The position numbers and the translations under genes are program-made. 64,000 nucleotides of DNA, taken from the NCBI RefSeq assembly GCF_003024155.1, contig NZ_CP028136.1, positions 3,534,001-3,598,000 on the forward strand, in the 5' to 3' direction. This DNA is from Christiangramia fulva (GTDB lineage Bacteria > Bacteroidota > Bacteroidia > Flavobacteriales > Flavobacteriaceae). This document shows, piece by piece, positions 25,832 to 35,199 of this stretch. Each line of letters opens with the position of its first letter. The stretch's first letter is position 1. The notes under the pieces are model-generated. The model made no database searches and was not told the DNA's origin. It saw nothing but the letters and a program-made list of their open reading frames with translations.

Positions 25832-25861
25832 AAATTCTTTTACTTTAAATTAAATCGGGTG

Positions 25862-25892
25862 CAAAAATAGAACTATTATTTCTTATTTCAAA
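25862..25892 (-). promoter_or_regulatory. rpsF operon promoter (TTTG-N19-TAnnTTTG)
   Basis: On the minus strand TTTG (25889-25892) is followed after 19 bases by TATTTTTG (25862-25869), the full Bacteroidota housekeeping promoter. The leader is about 25 bases. Confidence 0.75.
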
Positions 25893-26000
25893 GCTTGTTA
25901 AGAAGGATAAAACACTATTTTTGTCGGTGAAACTCATTTTTGCCTTGTATTTCTAATTTTTAATGAGTAATATTGTTTAAAGTCTAACCAATACTTAATC

Positions 26001-26720
26001 GTGGAAGAAGTTTTACTCAAATGTGCTGTTGTAGATGATTCCAGCCTTCAGCGGCTCTCCATAGTCAAGCTGATAAAGGATCATCCTAACCTCAAATTAG
26101 TTGCTGAATATAACAACGCCATAGAAACAAAGAACGGACTGCTCGATGTTGAGACCGATCTAATTTTCCTGGATATCGAAATGCCCATTCTTTCAGGGTT
26201 TGAATTACTTGATAATCTTCCTAATAAACCCCAAATTATATTCGTAACCGGGAAGACAAAATATGCTTTTAAGGCTTTTGACTACGATGCTGTAGATTAT
26301 ATTCATAAACCAGTTACAAAAGAACGTTTTAATAACGCGGTAGACAAAGCAGTTAATCTTTATAAACTGAAGCACCAGACTGCTGTCCCCGAAGATGATG
26401 ATTACATTTTTGTAAAGAGCAATCTTAAAAATCGCAAGGTCTTCCTGAGTAAACTGAAGTATATACAGGCTTTGGGTGATTATGTGAAATTCGTTACCGA
26501 AAAAGATAATTTTGTGGTGCTTGCCACTATGAAATCCTTTGAAAAGCAGTTGCCCAGCGACCGTTTTTTAAGGACTCATAAATCTTATATTGTCAACCTG
26601 GAAAAGATCGAACGCTATAACAGCAAGCATGTGGAAATTGAAAAGGAAAAACTTCCGCTAAGCCGACATAAAAAGAATAATTTAGTAGAGGCTCTCGAAG
26701 CCATACAACAGGAAGGATAA
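26001..26720 (+). CDS. LytTR-family response regulator, GTG start
   Basis: 239 residues. Receiver domain 1-120 with acidic pair D12/D13, phosphoacceptor D58 (LIFLDIEMP) and K103 (YIHKPV). The C-terminal LytTR DNA-binding domain (about 135-235) has IFVKSNLKNRKVFL, YIQALGDYVKF and FLRTHKSYIVNL. It starts with GTG. No histidine kinase is adjacent: the next gene is priA on the other strand. It is therefore an orphan regulator here, with its partner elsewhere. Confidence 0.93.
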   Translation: MEEVLLKCAVVDDSSLQRLSIVKLIKDHPNLKLVAEYNNAIETKNGLLDVETDLIFLDIEMPILSGFELLDNLPNKPQIIFVTGKTKYAFKAFDYDAVDYIHKPVTKERFNNAVDKAVNLYKLKHQTAVPEDDDYIFVKSNLKNRKVFLSKLKYIQALGDYVKFVTEKDNFVVLATMKSFEKQLPSDRFLRTHKSYIVNLEKIERYNSKHVEIEKEKLPLSRHKKNNLVEALEAIQQEG

Positions 26721-26735
26721 GTTCCCACATTTTTT

Positions 26736-29189
26736 TTACTGAGGATCTACGTTCGCAATTACTCTTACCGCGCGATAGGCTCCTATGGCCCTGAAACTGC
26801 TGAGAATACGATCCACCATTTTTTTAGTTTTCCCTAGGGATTGTTTCTGTGGGATCTTTAAAAGGATATTTTTATAATATTCATTTCGGATACGCGCCAC
26901 CGGTGGAAATTCAGGTCCCAGGACATATCTTTCAAAAACATTTTCCAAAGCCTGTGCCAGCCACGCTGCAGCTTCATTAGTTTTTGAAAAATCACGGCAT
27001 TTTATGGTTAACCGTATTAACCGGAAATACGGCGGATATTGATACTGATACCTTTCTTCGAGCTGTTCTTTATACATTGCCTCGTAATTCCCCGTGGAAA
27101 CCTGTTGAATGATCTGGTGAAAAGGATTGTAAGTTTGTATAAGTACTTTCCCACGTTTTTGTGTTCTTCCTGAGCGTCCTGCTACCTGCAACATGAGTTG
27201 AAAGCTTCGTTCGTGGGCGCGAAAATCAGGGAAATTCAGCAAATTATCGGCATTCATGATCCCTACCAGGTTTACTTTCCTGAAATCAAGTCCTTTGGTA
27301 AGCATTTGAGTACCCACAAGAATATCGGTTTCATGATTTTCAAAAGCCGCAATGATCTTTTCATAAGCATATTTCCCACGGGTGGTATCCTGGTCCATTC
27401 TTCCTATCTTCGCTTCTGGAAACAATGCCTTCAATTCGGTTTCCACCTGTTCAGTACCAAAACCTTTGGTTGAAATTTCCGGACTCCCGCACGCCATACA
27501 TTTTTCCTGCATTGCCATATGATAGCCGCAATAATGGCACCGAAGCTGATTATTATGACTGTGGTAAGTGAGGCTCACGTCACAGTTGGGACACTGCGGC
27601 GAATGTCCGCAGGTATTGCATTCCAGAATTGGGGAAAATCCGCGGCGGTTCTGAAACAGGATCACCTGCTCCTCCTCATTTAAACTTTCTCGTATTTCTT
27701 CAATAAGCCTTTCCGAAAAATGGCCCGTCATTTTCCTTTTGCGATGGGCCGTTTTTATATCTACCACTTCAACTTCCGGCATCAAAACATTCCCAAACCT
27801 GCGATTTAACTCCACCAGCTCATATTTATGATGTTCTGCATTGAAATACGATTCAAGAGAAGGTGTAGCTGACCCCAATATAATGTTAGCATCAAACTGT
27901 TTCGCCAAAACAACTGCGGCATCACGGGCATGATATCTTGGAGCGGGATCAAATTGTTTAAAAGTAGATTCGTGTTCCTCGTCAACTACCACTAAACCCA
28001 GGTTCTGGAATGGCAGGAAAATGCATGACCTCGCCCCTATTACAATTTTGCCTTTTTCTGAATTCTGAAGCACATGCCGGTAAATCTCCACCCGCTCGTT
28101 CATTGAATATTTACTGTGATAAACCAGAACCTTTTCACCAAAATAATCCTGAAGTCTCTTGATTAACTGGGTAGTTAGCGCGATTTCCGGAAGTAGATAC
28201 AGAGCCTGTTTACCTTCGTTCACTGCCTTTTCAATGAGTTTAATGTAGATCTCGGTTTTACCAGAGGAAGTTACACCATGCAGCAAACACACCTTTTTTT
28301 CGTCAAAAATACCCTGAATTTCATCAAAAGCTTTTTTTTGATATTTATTAAAGGAAATTCCTGTATTGGTGATCTCCCCCGTAAATTTTACCCTGTCAGT
28401 CTCCTGAAAATATTCCTGAAGTATTTGCTTGTCCAACAGGCTTTTTAAAATAGATGAAGTAGCTTTGGACTCCTTCAACAGCTTTTTTACGGTCAAAGAT
28501 TTTTTGGTACCGGCAGTTAACGAAAAATAGGTTAAAATTACCTGTCGCTGTTTCGGGGCGCGGGAGAGTTCATCTAATAATTGATGCATCTCGCTTTCAG
28601 CCTCAAACTGCCGATTCAGCTTTACATATCGCGTCTGTTTAGGACTGTACTGTTCATAAATTTCCTGGTTTAGCATCACCAGGTTTTTCTCGGTCATTTT
28701 ATTGATCACCGGTAACACTTTTTTCCTGTCCAGCAAATCTTCAATCTCCCTTATTTTCATAGAAGATTGTCGCTGAAGTGCTTCTAAAACGAGAAATTCA
28801 TCGTCGTCCAGATTATTTTCGTCATAAGACGCCTGTTTATTTAATTTAACCACACTTTCACTTTCCAGGAGAAAGGCTCCCGGAAGTGCAGCTCGCATCA
28901 CCTCCCCTTCCGTACAGAGATAATAATTCGCGATCCAGGTCCAGAACTGTAATTGTTTTACATCCAGAATAGGACTAACATCAAGAATTTGGTGGATGGG
29001 TTTGGCCTCATATACCTTCGGAGCTTCATTATGTATTTTCCCAACAATGGCTGTATAAATCTTGTTTTTGCCAAATTGAACAGCCAATCTCATTCCGGGC
29101 CTTATAAAAGCTGCTTCCTCTTCTGTAAGGCTGTACGTAAAGCGCTTATCAAGAGGCAAAGGCAATATAAGATCAACAAAAAAAGCCAT
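26736..29189 (-). CDS. priA: Primosomal protein N' (replication-restart helicase PriA)
   Basis: 817 residues. N-terminal DNA-binding domain, then a superfamily 2 helicase with Walker A HGVTSSGKTEIY, DEEH box (VVDEEHEST) and RRGFSP. Eight zinc cysteines lie between about 530 and 570 (CNTCGHSPQCPNC ... CHYCGYHM ... CMACGS). Helicase C-motifs MLTKGLDFRKV and QVAGRSGR. It reloads the replisome at stalled forks. Complete and standard. Confidence 0.97.
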   Translation of the reverse strand: MAFFVDLILPLPLDKRFTYSLTEEEAAFIRPGMRLAVQFGKNKIYTAIVGKIHNEAPKVYEAKPIHQILDVSPILDVKQLQFWTWIANYYLCTEGEVMRAALPGAFLLESESVVKLNKQASYDENNLDDDEFLVLEALQRQSSMKIREIEDLLDRKKVLPVINKMTEKNLVMLNQEIYEQYSPKQTRYVKLNRQFEAESEMHQLLDELSRAPKQRQVILTYFSLTAGTKKSLTVKKLLKESKATSSILKSLLDKQILQEYFQETDRVKFTGEITNTGISFNKYQKKAFDEIQGIFDEKKVCLLHGVTSSGKTEIYIKLIEKAVNEGKQALYLLPEIALTTQLIKRLQDYFGEKVLVYHSKYSMNERVEIYRHVLQNSEKGKIVIGARSCIFLPFQNLGLVVVDEEHESTFKQFDPAPRYHARDAAVVLAKQFDANIILGSATPSLESYFNAEHHKYELVELNRRFGNVLMPEVEVVDIKTAHRKRKMTGHFSERLIEEIRESLNEEEQVILFQNRRGFSPILECNTCGHSPQCPNCDVSLTYHSHNNQLRCHYCGYHMAMQEKCMACGSPEISTKGFGTEQVETELKALFPEAKIGRMDQDTTRGKYAYEKIIAAFENHETDILVGTQMLTKGLDFRKVNLVGIMNADNLLNFPDFRAHERSFQLMLQVAGRSGRTQKRGKVLIQTYNPFHQIIQQVSTGNYEAMYKEQLEERYQYQYPPYFRLIRLTIKCRDFSKTNEAAAWLAQALENVFERYVLGPEFPPVARIRNEYYKNILLKIPQKQSLGKTKKMVDRILSSFRAIGAYRAVRVIANVDPQ

Positions 29190-29266
29190 AGTAATTGTGC
29201 GGTTAAAGAAATAAAAAAAGCCAATTTATCAAAATTGGCCTTATATATAGGAATTCTAGAAAAAAT

Positions 29267-29692
29267 TTACTCTACTCTTTCCCAGGTTTTGGTTTTATAG
29301 AAGAATGCGAGGTATCCTCTTACTTTAAGAAGATCGGGGTTATTTTCTTTTAGCCAGATTTTACATCGGTATTCTTTGCCCTTTTTAGGATCAACGATAT
29401 GACCTCCAACATATTTATCACCCTCTTTATGGAGCCCTCTCATGATCACCATTCCTTCTATAGGTTTATTCTTAAGCTCTCCATCACATTTTGTACATAC
29501 ACGGTCGCGATCTTCTTCCTTCATTATTTTCACCACTTTGCCGTAAATCTTACCATCTTTTTTATAGACTTTTATTATGGAGTTGACTTTACCGTCACTA
29601 TTGAAGTTTTTCCATTTACCGGTAACGTCCTGCGCATTTAAAGAAAAGCATAGAAATCCCATGCAAAATAAGTAGGTTAAGATATTTTTCAT
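29267..29692 (-). CDS. DUF2147 secreted protein
   Basis: 141 residues from the ATG at 29692; a longer upstream frame runs back into the next gene and is unlikely. A signal peptide (MKNILTYLFCMGFLCFSLNA) precedes a DUF2147 beta-barrel: DVTGKWKNF, GKIYGKVVKI and KEYRCKIWLKENNPDLLKVRGY. A C-x2-C pair (CTKC) near residue 68 is common in this group. Lipocalin-like fold; role unknown. It lies 10 bases after the chalcone-isomerase-like gene and may be co-transcribed. Confidence 0.88.
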   Translation of the reverse strand: MKNILTYLFCMGFLCFSLNAQDVTGKWKNFNSDGKVNSIIKVYKKDGKIYGKVVKIMKEEDRDRVCTKCDGELKNKPIEGMVIMRGLHKEGDKYVGGHIVDPKKGKEYRCKIWLKENNPDLLKVRGYLAFFYKTKTWERVE

Positions 29693-29702
29693 AGCTGATT
29701 TT

Positions 29703-30263
29703 TTATTTTCCGAGCATAGCTTTTTTGAGGTCGTCATCTGCTGGATGATTAGATAACCAGATTCCAAAAAGCGCCTTTTTAAAGTCCATTCCAGAAATTT
29801 TCCCTTTTTCTGCACCATTCTTATAAACTGTCACACCTGAAGAAGGAAGGTAAACAATGTCAAAAACGTCATTTTTCTTTATCTCCTCCATAAAAAAACT
29901 TTTAAATTTTTCAATTTTTGGGTCCAGCGCCCTGGTATTTCCTCCTGTAGAATGCTGAAAACCCTCGTCTACCGCTTCTATCATTTTTTTACTGGAAATA
30001 AGCTTTGAAACAATATGAAGTTTGATGGACATAGGTTCATTAGCCGAAAGGATCTCTTCGGCATTAGATGATTTTTGGGAAAGGTATAATCCTCCGGCAT
30101 AAAGGTCTATCCATAATTTCTCCCGAACTCCGGCGCCGTTAAGAACCAACTCATGATTCTGGAAAGTTTCCTTTTGAGGTAAGGTTACGCCTGCAATAGT
30201 GGTTTGAGCCATAGAAATGCCCATTCCAAGAAAAGCGAATAAAATAAAGCAAGTTATTTTCAT
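29703..30263 (-). CDS. Chalcone isomerase-like secreted protein
   Basis: 186 residues with a signal peptide (MKITCFILFAFLGMGISMAQ). The chalcone-isomerase-like fold shows in LVLNGAGVREKLWIDLYAGGLYL, MSIKLHIVSKLISSKKM and GMDFKKALFGIWLSNHPAD. Bacterial members are not shown to isomerise flavonoids; several bind fatty acids (family knowledge). It lies 28 bases after the BrkB-like gene on the same strand. Confidence 0.88.
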   Translation of the reverse strand: MKITCFILFAFLGMGISMAQTTIAGVTLPQKETFQNHELVLNGAGVREKLWIDLYAGGLYLSQKSSNAEEILSANEPMSIKLHIVSKLISSKKMIEAVDEGFQHSTGGNTRALDPKIEKFKSFFMEEIKKNDVFDIVYLPSSGVTVYKNGAEKGKISGMDFKKALFGIWLSNHPADDDLKKAMLGK

Positions 30264-30291
30264 ATAAGTAAGTATTTTGGTGGTACTAAAT

Positions 30292-31215
30292 TTATTTAAA
30301 TTTTTTCTTCAGTTTAATAAGAGAGGCATTTAATTCAAATCCCAACAATAACACGTTAGAATTCAGCCAGATATAGAACATCAGTATCAGCAGTGCTCCA
30401 ATAGACCCGTATAGCTCATTATAACTTGAAAAATTGGTAATATATATACTGAACAAAACTGTGGTAATTACAATCAGAATAGTTGTGAACAAAGCTCCAA
30501 CCGAAAAAAACTTCGCCTGCCTGGCTTCCCGCGTTCCAGAATAATAAAGGATTGCCACAGCGATGTAAACGAGCACAATAAAAGCACAGTACTGAATAAT
30601 AGATGCTTCTATAGTATCCTGACTTAGTAAACTATTCCCTGAAATATCATCTATCGCATACTCCAGAAAAACCACCAGTATTACAGAAATGAGCAATAAC
30701 AGTGCCAGCACCAGGGAAACACCAATAGCGACGACATATTGACGAATAATAGATCTATTGGTTTTTGTATGATAACTGAATTCAAAGCCTGTAAAAATAG
30801 CGTTTACGCCGTTAGTCATCAAGAAAATAGAGAGAATAAACGAAAAGGAAAGCAGGCCACCACGTGGATTCTTTGCAATATCTTCAAAAATGGCCCCAAA
30901 AAAATCGGATGTTTCCGGCGGCAGGAGATTATCGATAAAAACAAGAAATTCTAACTGAAAATCTTCAATAAAGGTGATATACGGGATCAGGTTTAGCACG
31001 AATAACAAGAACGGAAATATTGCCATAAAGAAGGAAAAAGCAATAGAGCTTGCTCTTGTGGAGAAAGTTCCTTTTATGATTCCCCCTGTGTAAATCACCC
31101 ATAAATCGTGCAGGGATAATCCTTCAAGACCCGGCAGGACAATTTGTTTGGTTTTGCGTTTCCACCAATTGGATATACTTTGGATTCTTGATTTTATCGC
31201 CTCTTTTAGAGACAT
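30292..31215 (-). CDS. YihY/BrkB-family inner membrane protein
   Basis: 307 residues, six membrane helices. The family pattern is clear: ASSIAFSFFMAIFPFLLFVLNLIPY near residue 60, then GGLLSFSFILSIFLMTNGVNAI and the C-terminal GSIGALLILMFYIWLNSNVLLLGFELNA. Once annotated as RNase BN, but now regarded as a transporter-like protein of unknown substrate. Starts one base after the nadC stop. Confidence 0.93.
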   Translation of the reverse strand: MSLKEAIKSRIQSISNWWKRKTKQIVLPGLEGLSLHDLWVIYTGGIIKGTFSTRASSIAFSFFMAIFPFLLFVLNLIPYITFIEDFQLEFLVFIDNLLPPETSDFFGAIFEDIAKNPRGGLLSFSFILSIFLMTNGVNAIFTGFEFSYHTKTNRSIIRQYVVAIGVSLVLALLLLISVILVVFLEYAIDDISGNSLLSQDTIEASIIQYCAFIVLVYIAVAILYYSGTREARQAKFFSVGALFTTILIVITTVLFSIYITNFSSYNELYGSIGALLILMFYIWLNSNVLLLGFELNASLIKLKKKFK

Positions 31216-31216
31216 A

Positions 31217-32074
31217 TTACACAGCTTTTAGGCTAAGATCAAGATTATAAACCGAATGCGTTAGTGCACCACTCGAAATAAAATCGACACCACATTCGGC
31301 GTAGCTTCTGGCAGTTTCGAGGGTAATCCCGCCACTGGCTTCGGTTTGACATCTTCCATCTATAAGTTCAACGGCTTTACGGGTATCTATAAAACTGAAA
31401 TTATCTATAAGAATGCGATGTATTCCATCAGATTCTAAAATTTCACTTATTTCTTCCAAATCTCTGGCTTCAACAATAATTTTGAGGTTTAGATTTTTTT
31501 CTTTTAAATAAGCTTTGGTTTTTTCAATGGCCTGAGTGATCCCACCGGCAAAATCGATGTGATTGTCTTTGAGCATGATCATATCGTACAAAGCAAAACG
31601 GTGGTTCTCTCCTCCACCAATTTTCACTGCCCATTTTTCTAATGCACGAATCCCCGGGGTGGTCTTTCTGGTATCCAGGATCTTGGTTTTCGTTCCTTCC
31701 AGTTTTTTTACAAATTCTGAAGTTTTGGTAGCAATCGCACTCATACGCTGCATGGCATTGAGAACCGTTCGCTCAGCTTTTAAAATGCTTTGTGATCGTC
31801 CTTCCAAATAAAAAGCAACATCTCCATACTTCACATACGTACCATCGCTGATCTCTTTTTTAAATCTCAGGTCGCTGTCAAGGTACTTAAAAACTTTTTC
31901 AGCGAATTCAACTCCGGCAAGGATGCCTTTATCTTTTACAAGCAATTTTGCCTTTCCCCTGGCATTTTCAGGAATACAGGCCAGGGAGCTGTGGTCGCCT
32001 TCGCCTATATCTTCCCGCAGCGCATTTTTTATGATTAATTCAATTTCTTTATCAAATTGTTCCGATGAGATCAT
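31217..32074 (-). CDS. nadC: Nicotinate-nucleotide pyrophosphorylase (carboxylating)
   Basis: 285 residues. Quinolinate phosphoribosyltransferase signatures are present: ILDTRKTTPGIRALEKWAV, IGGGENHRFALYDMIMLKDNH, IIVEARDLEEI and TEASGGITLETARSYAECGVDFIS. It converts quinolinate and PRPP to nicotinate mononucleotide in de novo NAD synthesis. nadA and nadB are not nearby. It diverges from rlmH across 51 bases. Confidence 0.97.
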   Translation of the reverse strand: MISSEQFDKEIELIIKNALREDIGEGDHSSLACIPENARGKAKLLVKDKGILAGVEFAEKVFKYLDSDLRFKKEISDGTYVKYGDVAFYLEGRSQSILKAERTVLNAMQRMSAIATKTSEFVKKLEGTKTKILDTRKTTPGIRALEKWAVKIGGGENHRFALYDMIMLKDNHIDFAGGITQAIEKTKAYLKEKNLNLKIIVEARDLEEISEILESDGIHRILIDNFSFIDTRKAVELIDGRCQTEASGGITLETARSYAECGVDFISSGALTHSVYNLDLSLKAV

Positions 32075-32125
32075 TTTCTCTGCTTATTTTTGTAAATGTA
32101 ATAAAGTCTCCACTAAATTAAGGGC

Positions 32126-32599
32126 ATGACCATAAAATTAGTCTGTATAGGAAAGACCGATAATCAAGAACTTGACAACCTCCTTAAAATTTATTCTGAT
32201 CGGCTTCAGCATTATATAAAATTTGAAATTGATATCATTCCCGATCTAAAGAAAACGAAAAATTTAAATGAAAATCAGCAGAAACAAAAGGAAGGACAAT
32301 TGTTACTTCCGGGTTTTGAGAATTCAGATTTTGTAGTTTTGCTTGATGAAAAAGGAAAACAATACACATCGGAAGAATTTTCAGCTTACCTTCAAAAAAG
32401 AATGAATACAGGCCTGAAACGGCTTATTTTCGTCATTGGCGGGCCCTACGGATTTTCAGATGAAGTCTACACCCGGGCGAATGCAAAGATTTCGCTTTCA
32501 AAAATGACATTTTCGCACCAGATGGTCAGGCTTTTTTTTACCGAACAACTCTACCGCGCGTTTACCATTCTTAAAAATGAACCCTATCACCACAGATAA
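32126..32599 (+). CDS. rlmH: 23S rRNA (pseudouridine1915-N3)-methyltransferase RlmH
   Basis: 157 residues, the RlmH/SPOUT length. The knotted SAM site shows in FVIGGPYGFSDEVY and KISLSKMTFSHQMVRL, with the terminal EQLYRAFTILKNEPYHH. Methylates m3-pseudouridine in helix 69 of 23S rRNA. rdgB follows after three bases. Confidence 0.97.
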   Translation: MTIKLVCIGKTDNQELDNLLKIYSDRLQHYIKFEIDIIPDLKKTKNLNENQQKQKEGQLLLPGFENSDFVVLLDEKGKQYTSEEFSAYLQKRMNTGLKRLIFVIGGPYGFSDEVYTRANAKISLSKMTFSHQMVRLFFTEQLYRAFTILKNEPYHHR

Positions 32600-32602
32600 A
32601 GT

Positions 32603-33181
32603 ATGAAATTAGTTTTTGCAACGCATAATCCCAATAAATTCCGGGAAATAAAAAGCATCCTTCCCAAACATATCAAACTACTTTCACTGGATGATATTGG
32701 CTGCGAAGAAGATATTGAAGAAACCGCGGCGACCATTGAAGGAAATGCGAAGCTTAAAGCCGATTATGTGAAAGAAAATTACGGTTACGATTGTTTTGCA
32801 GATGATACAGGACTTGAAGTTGAGGCTTTGAACGGAGCTCCAGGTGTTTATTCTGCCAGGTACGCCGGCGAACCCAAAAGCGACGAAGCCAACCTGAACA
32901 AACTCCTGAAAGAAATGGAAAATATTTCTAATCGTAAAGCCAGGTTCAAAACGGTAATTTCCTTACGACTTGGCAAAAATCACTACAGTTTTCCGGGTAT
33001 TTGTGAAGGTGAAATTTTAACCGGAAAACGGGGGGAAAAAGGTTTTGGTTATGATCCTGTTTTTCAACCAGAAAAACATAAAAAAAGCTTTGCCGAGATG
33101 AATTTGGAAGAAAAATCGGAAATCAGCCACCGTGCAAGGGCATTCAAAAAACTTATTGATTTTCTGAAAGACCAGGAATAA
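32603..33181 (+). CDS. rdgB: Non-canonical purine NTP pyrophosphatase (RdgB/HAM1)
   Basis: 192 residues: FATHNPNKFREI at the start, the DDTGLEVEALNGAPGVYSAR substrate loop, GYDPVFQPE, SFAEM and SHRARAFKKL. Hydrolyses dITP/XTP to keep them out of DNA. Co-transcribed with rlmH. Confidence 0.97.
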   Translation: MKLVFATHNPNKFREIKSILPKHIKLLSLDDIGCEEDIEETAATIEGNAKLKADYVKENYGYDCFADDTGLEVEALNGAPGVYSARYAGEPKSDEANLNKLLKEMENISNRKARFKTVISLRLGKNHYSFPGICEGEILTGKRGEKGFGYDPVFQPEKHKKSFAEMNLEEKSEISHRARAFKKLIDFLKDQE

Positions 33182-33243
33182 AAGGTCATTCCGGGGTTTT
33201 TCTGCATTTAAAATTCAAAGCTTATTTATCAGAAATAAAAGTG

Positions 33244-33251
33244 TATATTTG
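33244..33251 (+). promoter_or_regulatory. -7 box for the DEAD-box helicase gene
   Basis: TATATTTG matches TAnnTTTG. It would give a leader of about 105-110 bases, unusually long for this window. The -33 region is weak. Confidence 0.5.
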
Positions 33252-33278
33252 CCGCTTGAAATTCCTCAGGGTGAGGAT

Positions 33279-33332
33279 GTGTTACCGGAAGTTTTGGTTT
33301 TTAAGTATGTCGATTCGCTTCTTATGTAACAC
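33279..33332 (+). promoter_or_regulatory. Structured 5' leader hairpin of the DEAD-box helicase mRNA
   Basis: GTGTTAC (33279-33285) pairs perfectly with GTAACAC (33326-33332), and GAAG (33288-33291) with CTTC (33318-33321), inside the untranslated leader 35-88 bases before the ATG. DEAD-box genes of the deaD/csdA type commonly have long structured leaders that control expression in the cold. Whether this one does is unknown. Confidence 0.45.
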
Positions 33333-33366
33333 CTACATATCATAATCGGAATACTTACAATTTAAA

Positions 33367-35127
33367 ATGAACCAATTCGAGGAACTTGGTCTGGACCAAC
33401 AGGTTTTACAGGCCATAGCTGACATGGGTTTTGAAACCCCCAGCGAAGTACAGGAAAAAACAATCCCAATTTTATTAGATCAGGAGACCGATCTTGTGGC
33501 TCTTGCCCAGACCGGAACAGGAAAAACCGCTGCATTCGGATTTCCATTAATTCAGAAAATTTCTTCTGAATCCCGGAAAACACAGGCGTTAATCCTTTCT
33601 CCCACACGAGAGCTCTGTCTTCAAATCACCAATGAGCTGAAGAACTATTCCAAATACAAAAAATCACTTCAGGTGGTGGCTGTATATGGAGGAGCGAGCA
33701 TTACCGATCAGTCCAAACAGCTTCAAAGAGGCGCACAGATCATTGTGGCTACTCCGGGAAGGATGCAGGATATGATAAGAAGAAATCTGGCCGATATATC
33801 GAATATCGATTATTGTATTCTTGATGAAGCCGATGAAATGCTGAATATGGGCTTTTATGAAGATATCAAATCGATACTTTCGCATACGCCAAATACCAAA
33901 AAAACCTGGCTTTTTTCTGCGACCATGCCAAAAGAGGTCGCTAAAATCGCCTCTAAATTCATGAAAAATCCGGTAGAAATAACCGTGGGCTCTAAAAATA
34001 TGGGTACCGATAATGTTTCTCATGAATATTACCTGGTAAACCATCGTTATCGTTACGATGCCCTTAAAAGACTGGCCGACGCGAATCCCGATATATTTTC
34101 GGTGATCTTCTGCCGCACAAAAAGAGATACTCAAAAAGTTGCCGAAAAACTTATTGAAGATGGCTACAATGCAGCTGCACTTCATGGGGATTTAAGTCAG
34201 AACCAGCGTGACCTGGTAATGAAGAGTTTCCGTACAAGACAAATCCAGATGCTGGTAGCGACTGATGTTGCTGCGCGAGGAATTGACGTTGATGATATCA
34301 CTCACGTGATAAATTATCAGCTTCCCGATGAAATTGAAACTTACACCCACCGTAGCGGACGTACGGGACGCGCCGGAAAAACCGGGACTTCCATGGTGAT
34401 CATCTCCAAAAGTGAGGTCAGGAAGATTAAAACCATCGAAAAGATGATTCAGCAGCAATTTGTACAAAAACAAATTCCTGGTGGAAAAGAGATCTGCAAG
34501 ACTCAGCTTTTCCACCTGGCCAGCGACATAAAGAAAACCGAGATCAACCATGATATCGATCCATATTTGCCTTCCATAATGGATGTTCTTGAAGGTTTTT
34601 CAAAAGAAGAGCTGATCAAAAAAGTTTTTTCGGTTGAATTCACACGTTTTTATAATTACTATAAAAATGCTCCTGAACTTGGTTCTGATATTACCGCGTC
34701 CAAACAATCTTCAGATGGTTCTACACGTTACTTCCTGGGCTTGGGCTCAAAAGACGGTTTTGACTGGAAAAGCCTTAAAGATTTCCTGAAAGAACAATTG
34801 AACCTGGAACGCGATGATGTTTATAAGGTAGATGTTAAAGGCAGTTTTTCATTCTTTAATACCGATGACCGCCTTGCGAACCATGTACTGGAAAGTTTTC
34901 AGAATTTCAATTACCAGGGTCGTGATGTGACTATTGAAATCACCAAAGAACAGAGCAAAGAAAGATCACCAAGAAGAAAATTCAGTAAATATTCAGATTC
35001 TGATGGCTTTGGAGGTAAGAAATCTGGCCGAAGAACAAGGGGACGTGATGGAAAGAAAAACGGTCGCAAAGTGAGTCACGGTAAAAACATCGAGAATTCA
35101 ATAAAACGAAGAAGATCTAAGAAATAG
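33367..35127 (+). CDS. DEAD-box RNA helicase, DeaD/CsdA type
   Basis: 586 residues. The helicase core has Q motif (FETPSEVQEKTIP), AQTGTGKTAAFGFP, PTRELCLQ, TPGRMQDM, DEADEMLNMGF, SAT, DVAARGIDVDD and HRSGRTGRAGKTG. A dimerisation-like segment follows to about 460, then a DbpA-type RNA-binding domain (about 470-535) and a Lys/Arg/Gly-rich tail. It remodels rRNA and mRNA structure, notably in the cold. The long leader upstream hints at regulated expression. Confidence 0.95.
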   Translation: MNQFEELGLDQQVLQAIADMGFETPSEVQEKTIPILLDQETDLVALAQTGTGKTAAFGFPLIQKISSESRKTQALILSPTRELCLQITNELKNYSKYKKSLQVVAVYGGASITDQSKQLQRGAQIIVATPGRMQDMIRRNLADISNIDYCILDEADEMLNMGFYEDIKSILSHTPNTKKTWLFSATMPKEVAKIASKFMKNPVEITVGSKNMGTDNVSHEYYLVNHRYRYDALKRLADANPDIFSVIFCRTKRDTQKVAEKLIEDGYNAAALHGDLSQNQRDLVMKSFRTRQIQMLVATDVAARGIDVDDITHVINYQLPDEIETYTHRSGRTGRAGKTGTSMVIISKSEVRKIKTIEKMIQQQFVQKQIPGGKEICKTQLFHLASDIKKTEINHDIDPYLPSIMDVLEGFSKEELIKKVFSVEFTRFYNYYKNAPELGSDITASKQSSDGSTRYFLGLGSKDGFDWKSLKDFLKEQLNLERDDVYKVDVKGSFSFFNTDDRLANHVLESFQNFNYQGRDVTIEITKEQSKERSPRRKFSKYSDSDGFGGKKSGRRTRGRDGKKNGRKVSHGKNIENSIKRRRSKK

Positions 35128-35199
35128 AATTCATTTTTCAATAAGCATCAGTTTGGCATTGTTTTTTATCAGGATTTTATATTTTTAGGCCCGATTGTT

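Noticed and set aside
29693..29818. N-terminal extension of the DUF2147 protein by 42 codons
   Set aside because: The extension overlaps the 3' end of the chalcone-isomerase-like gene and would bury the clear signal peptide that starts at 29692.
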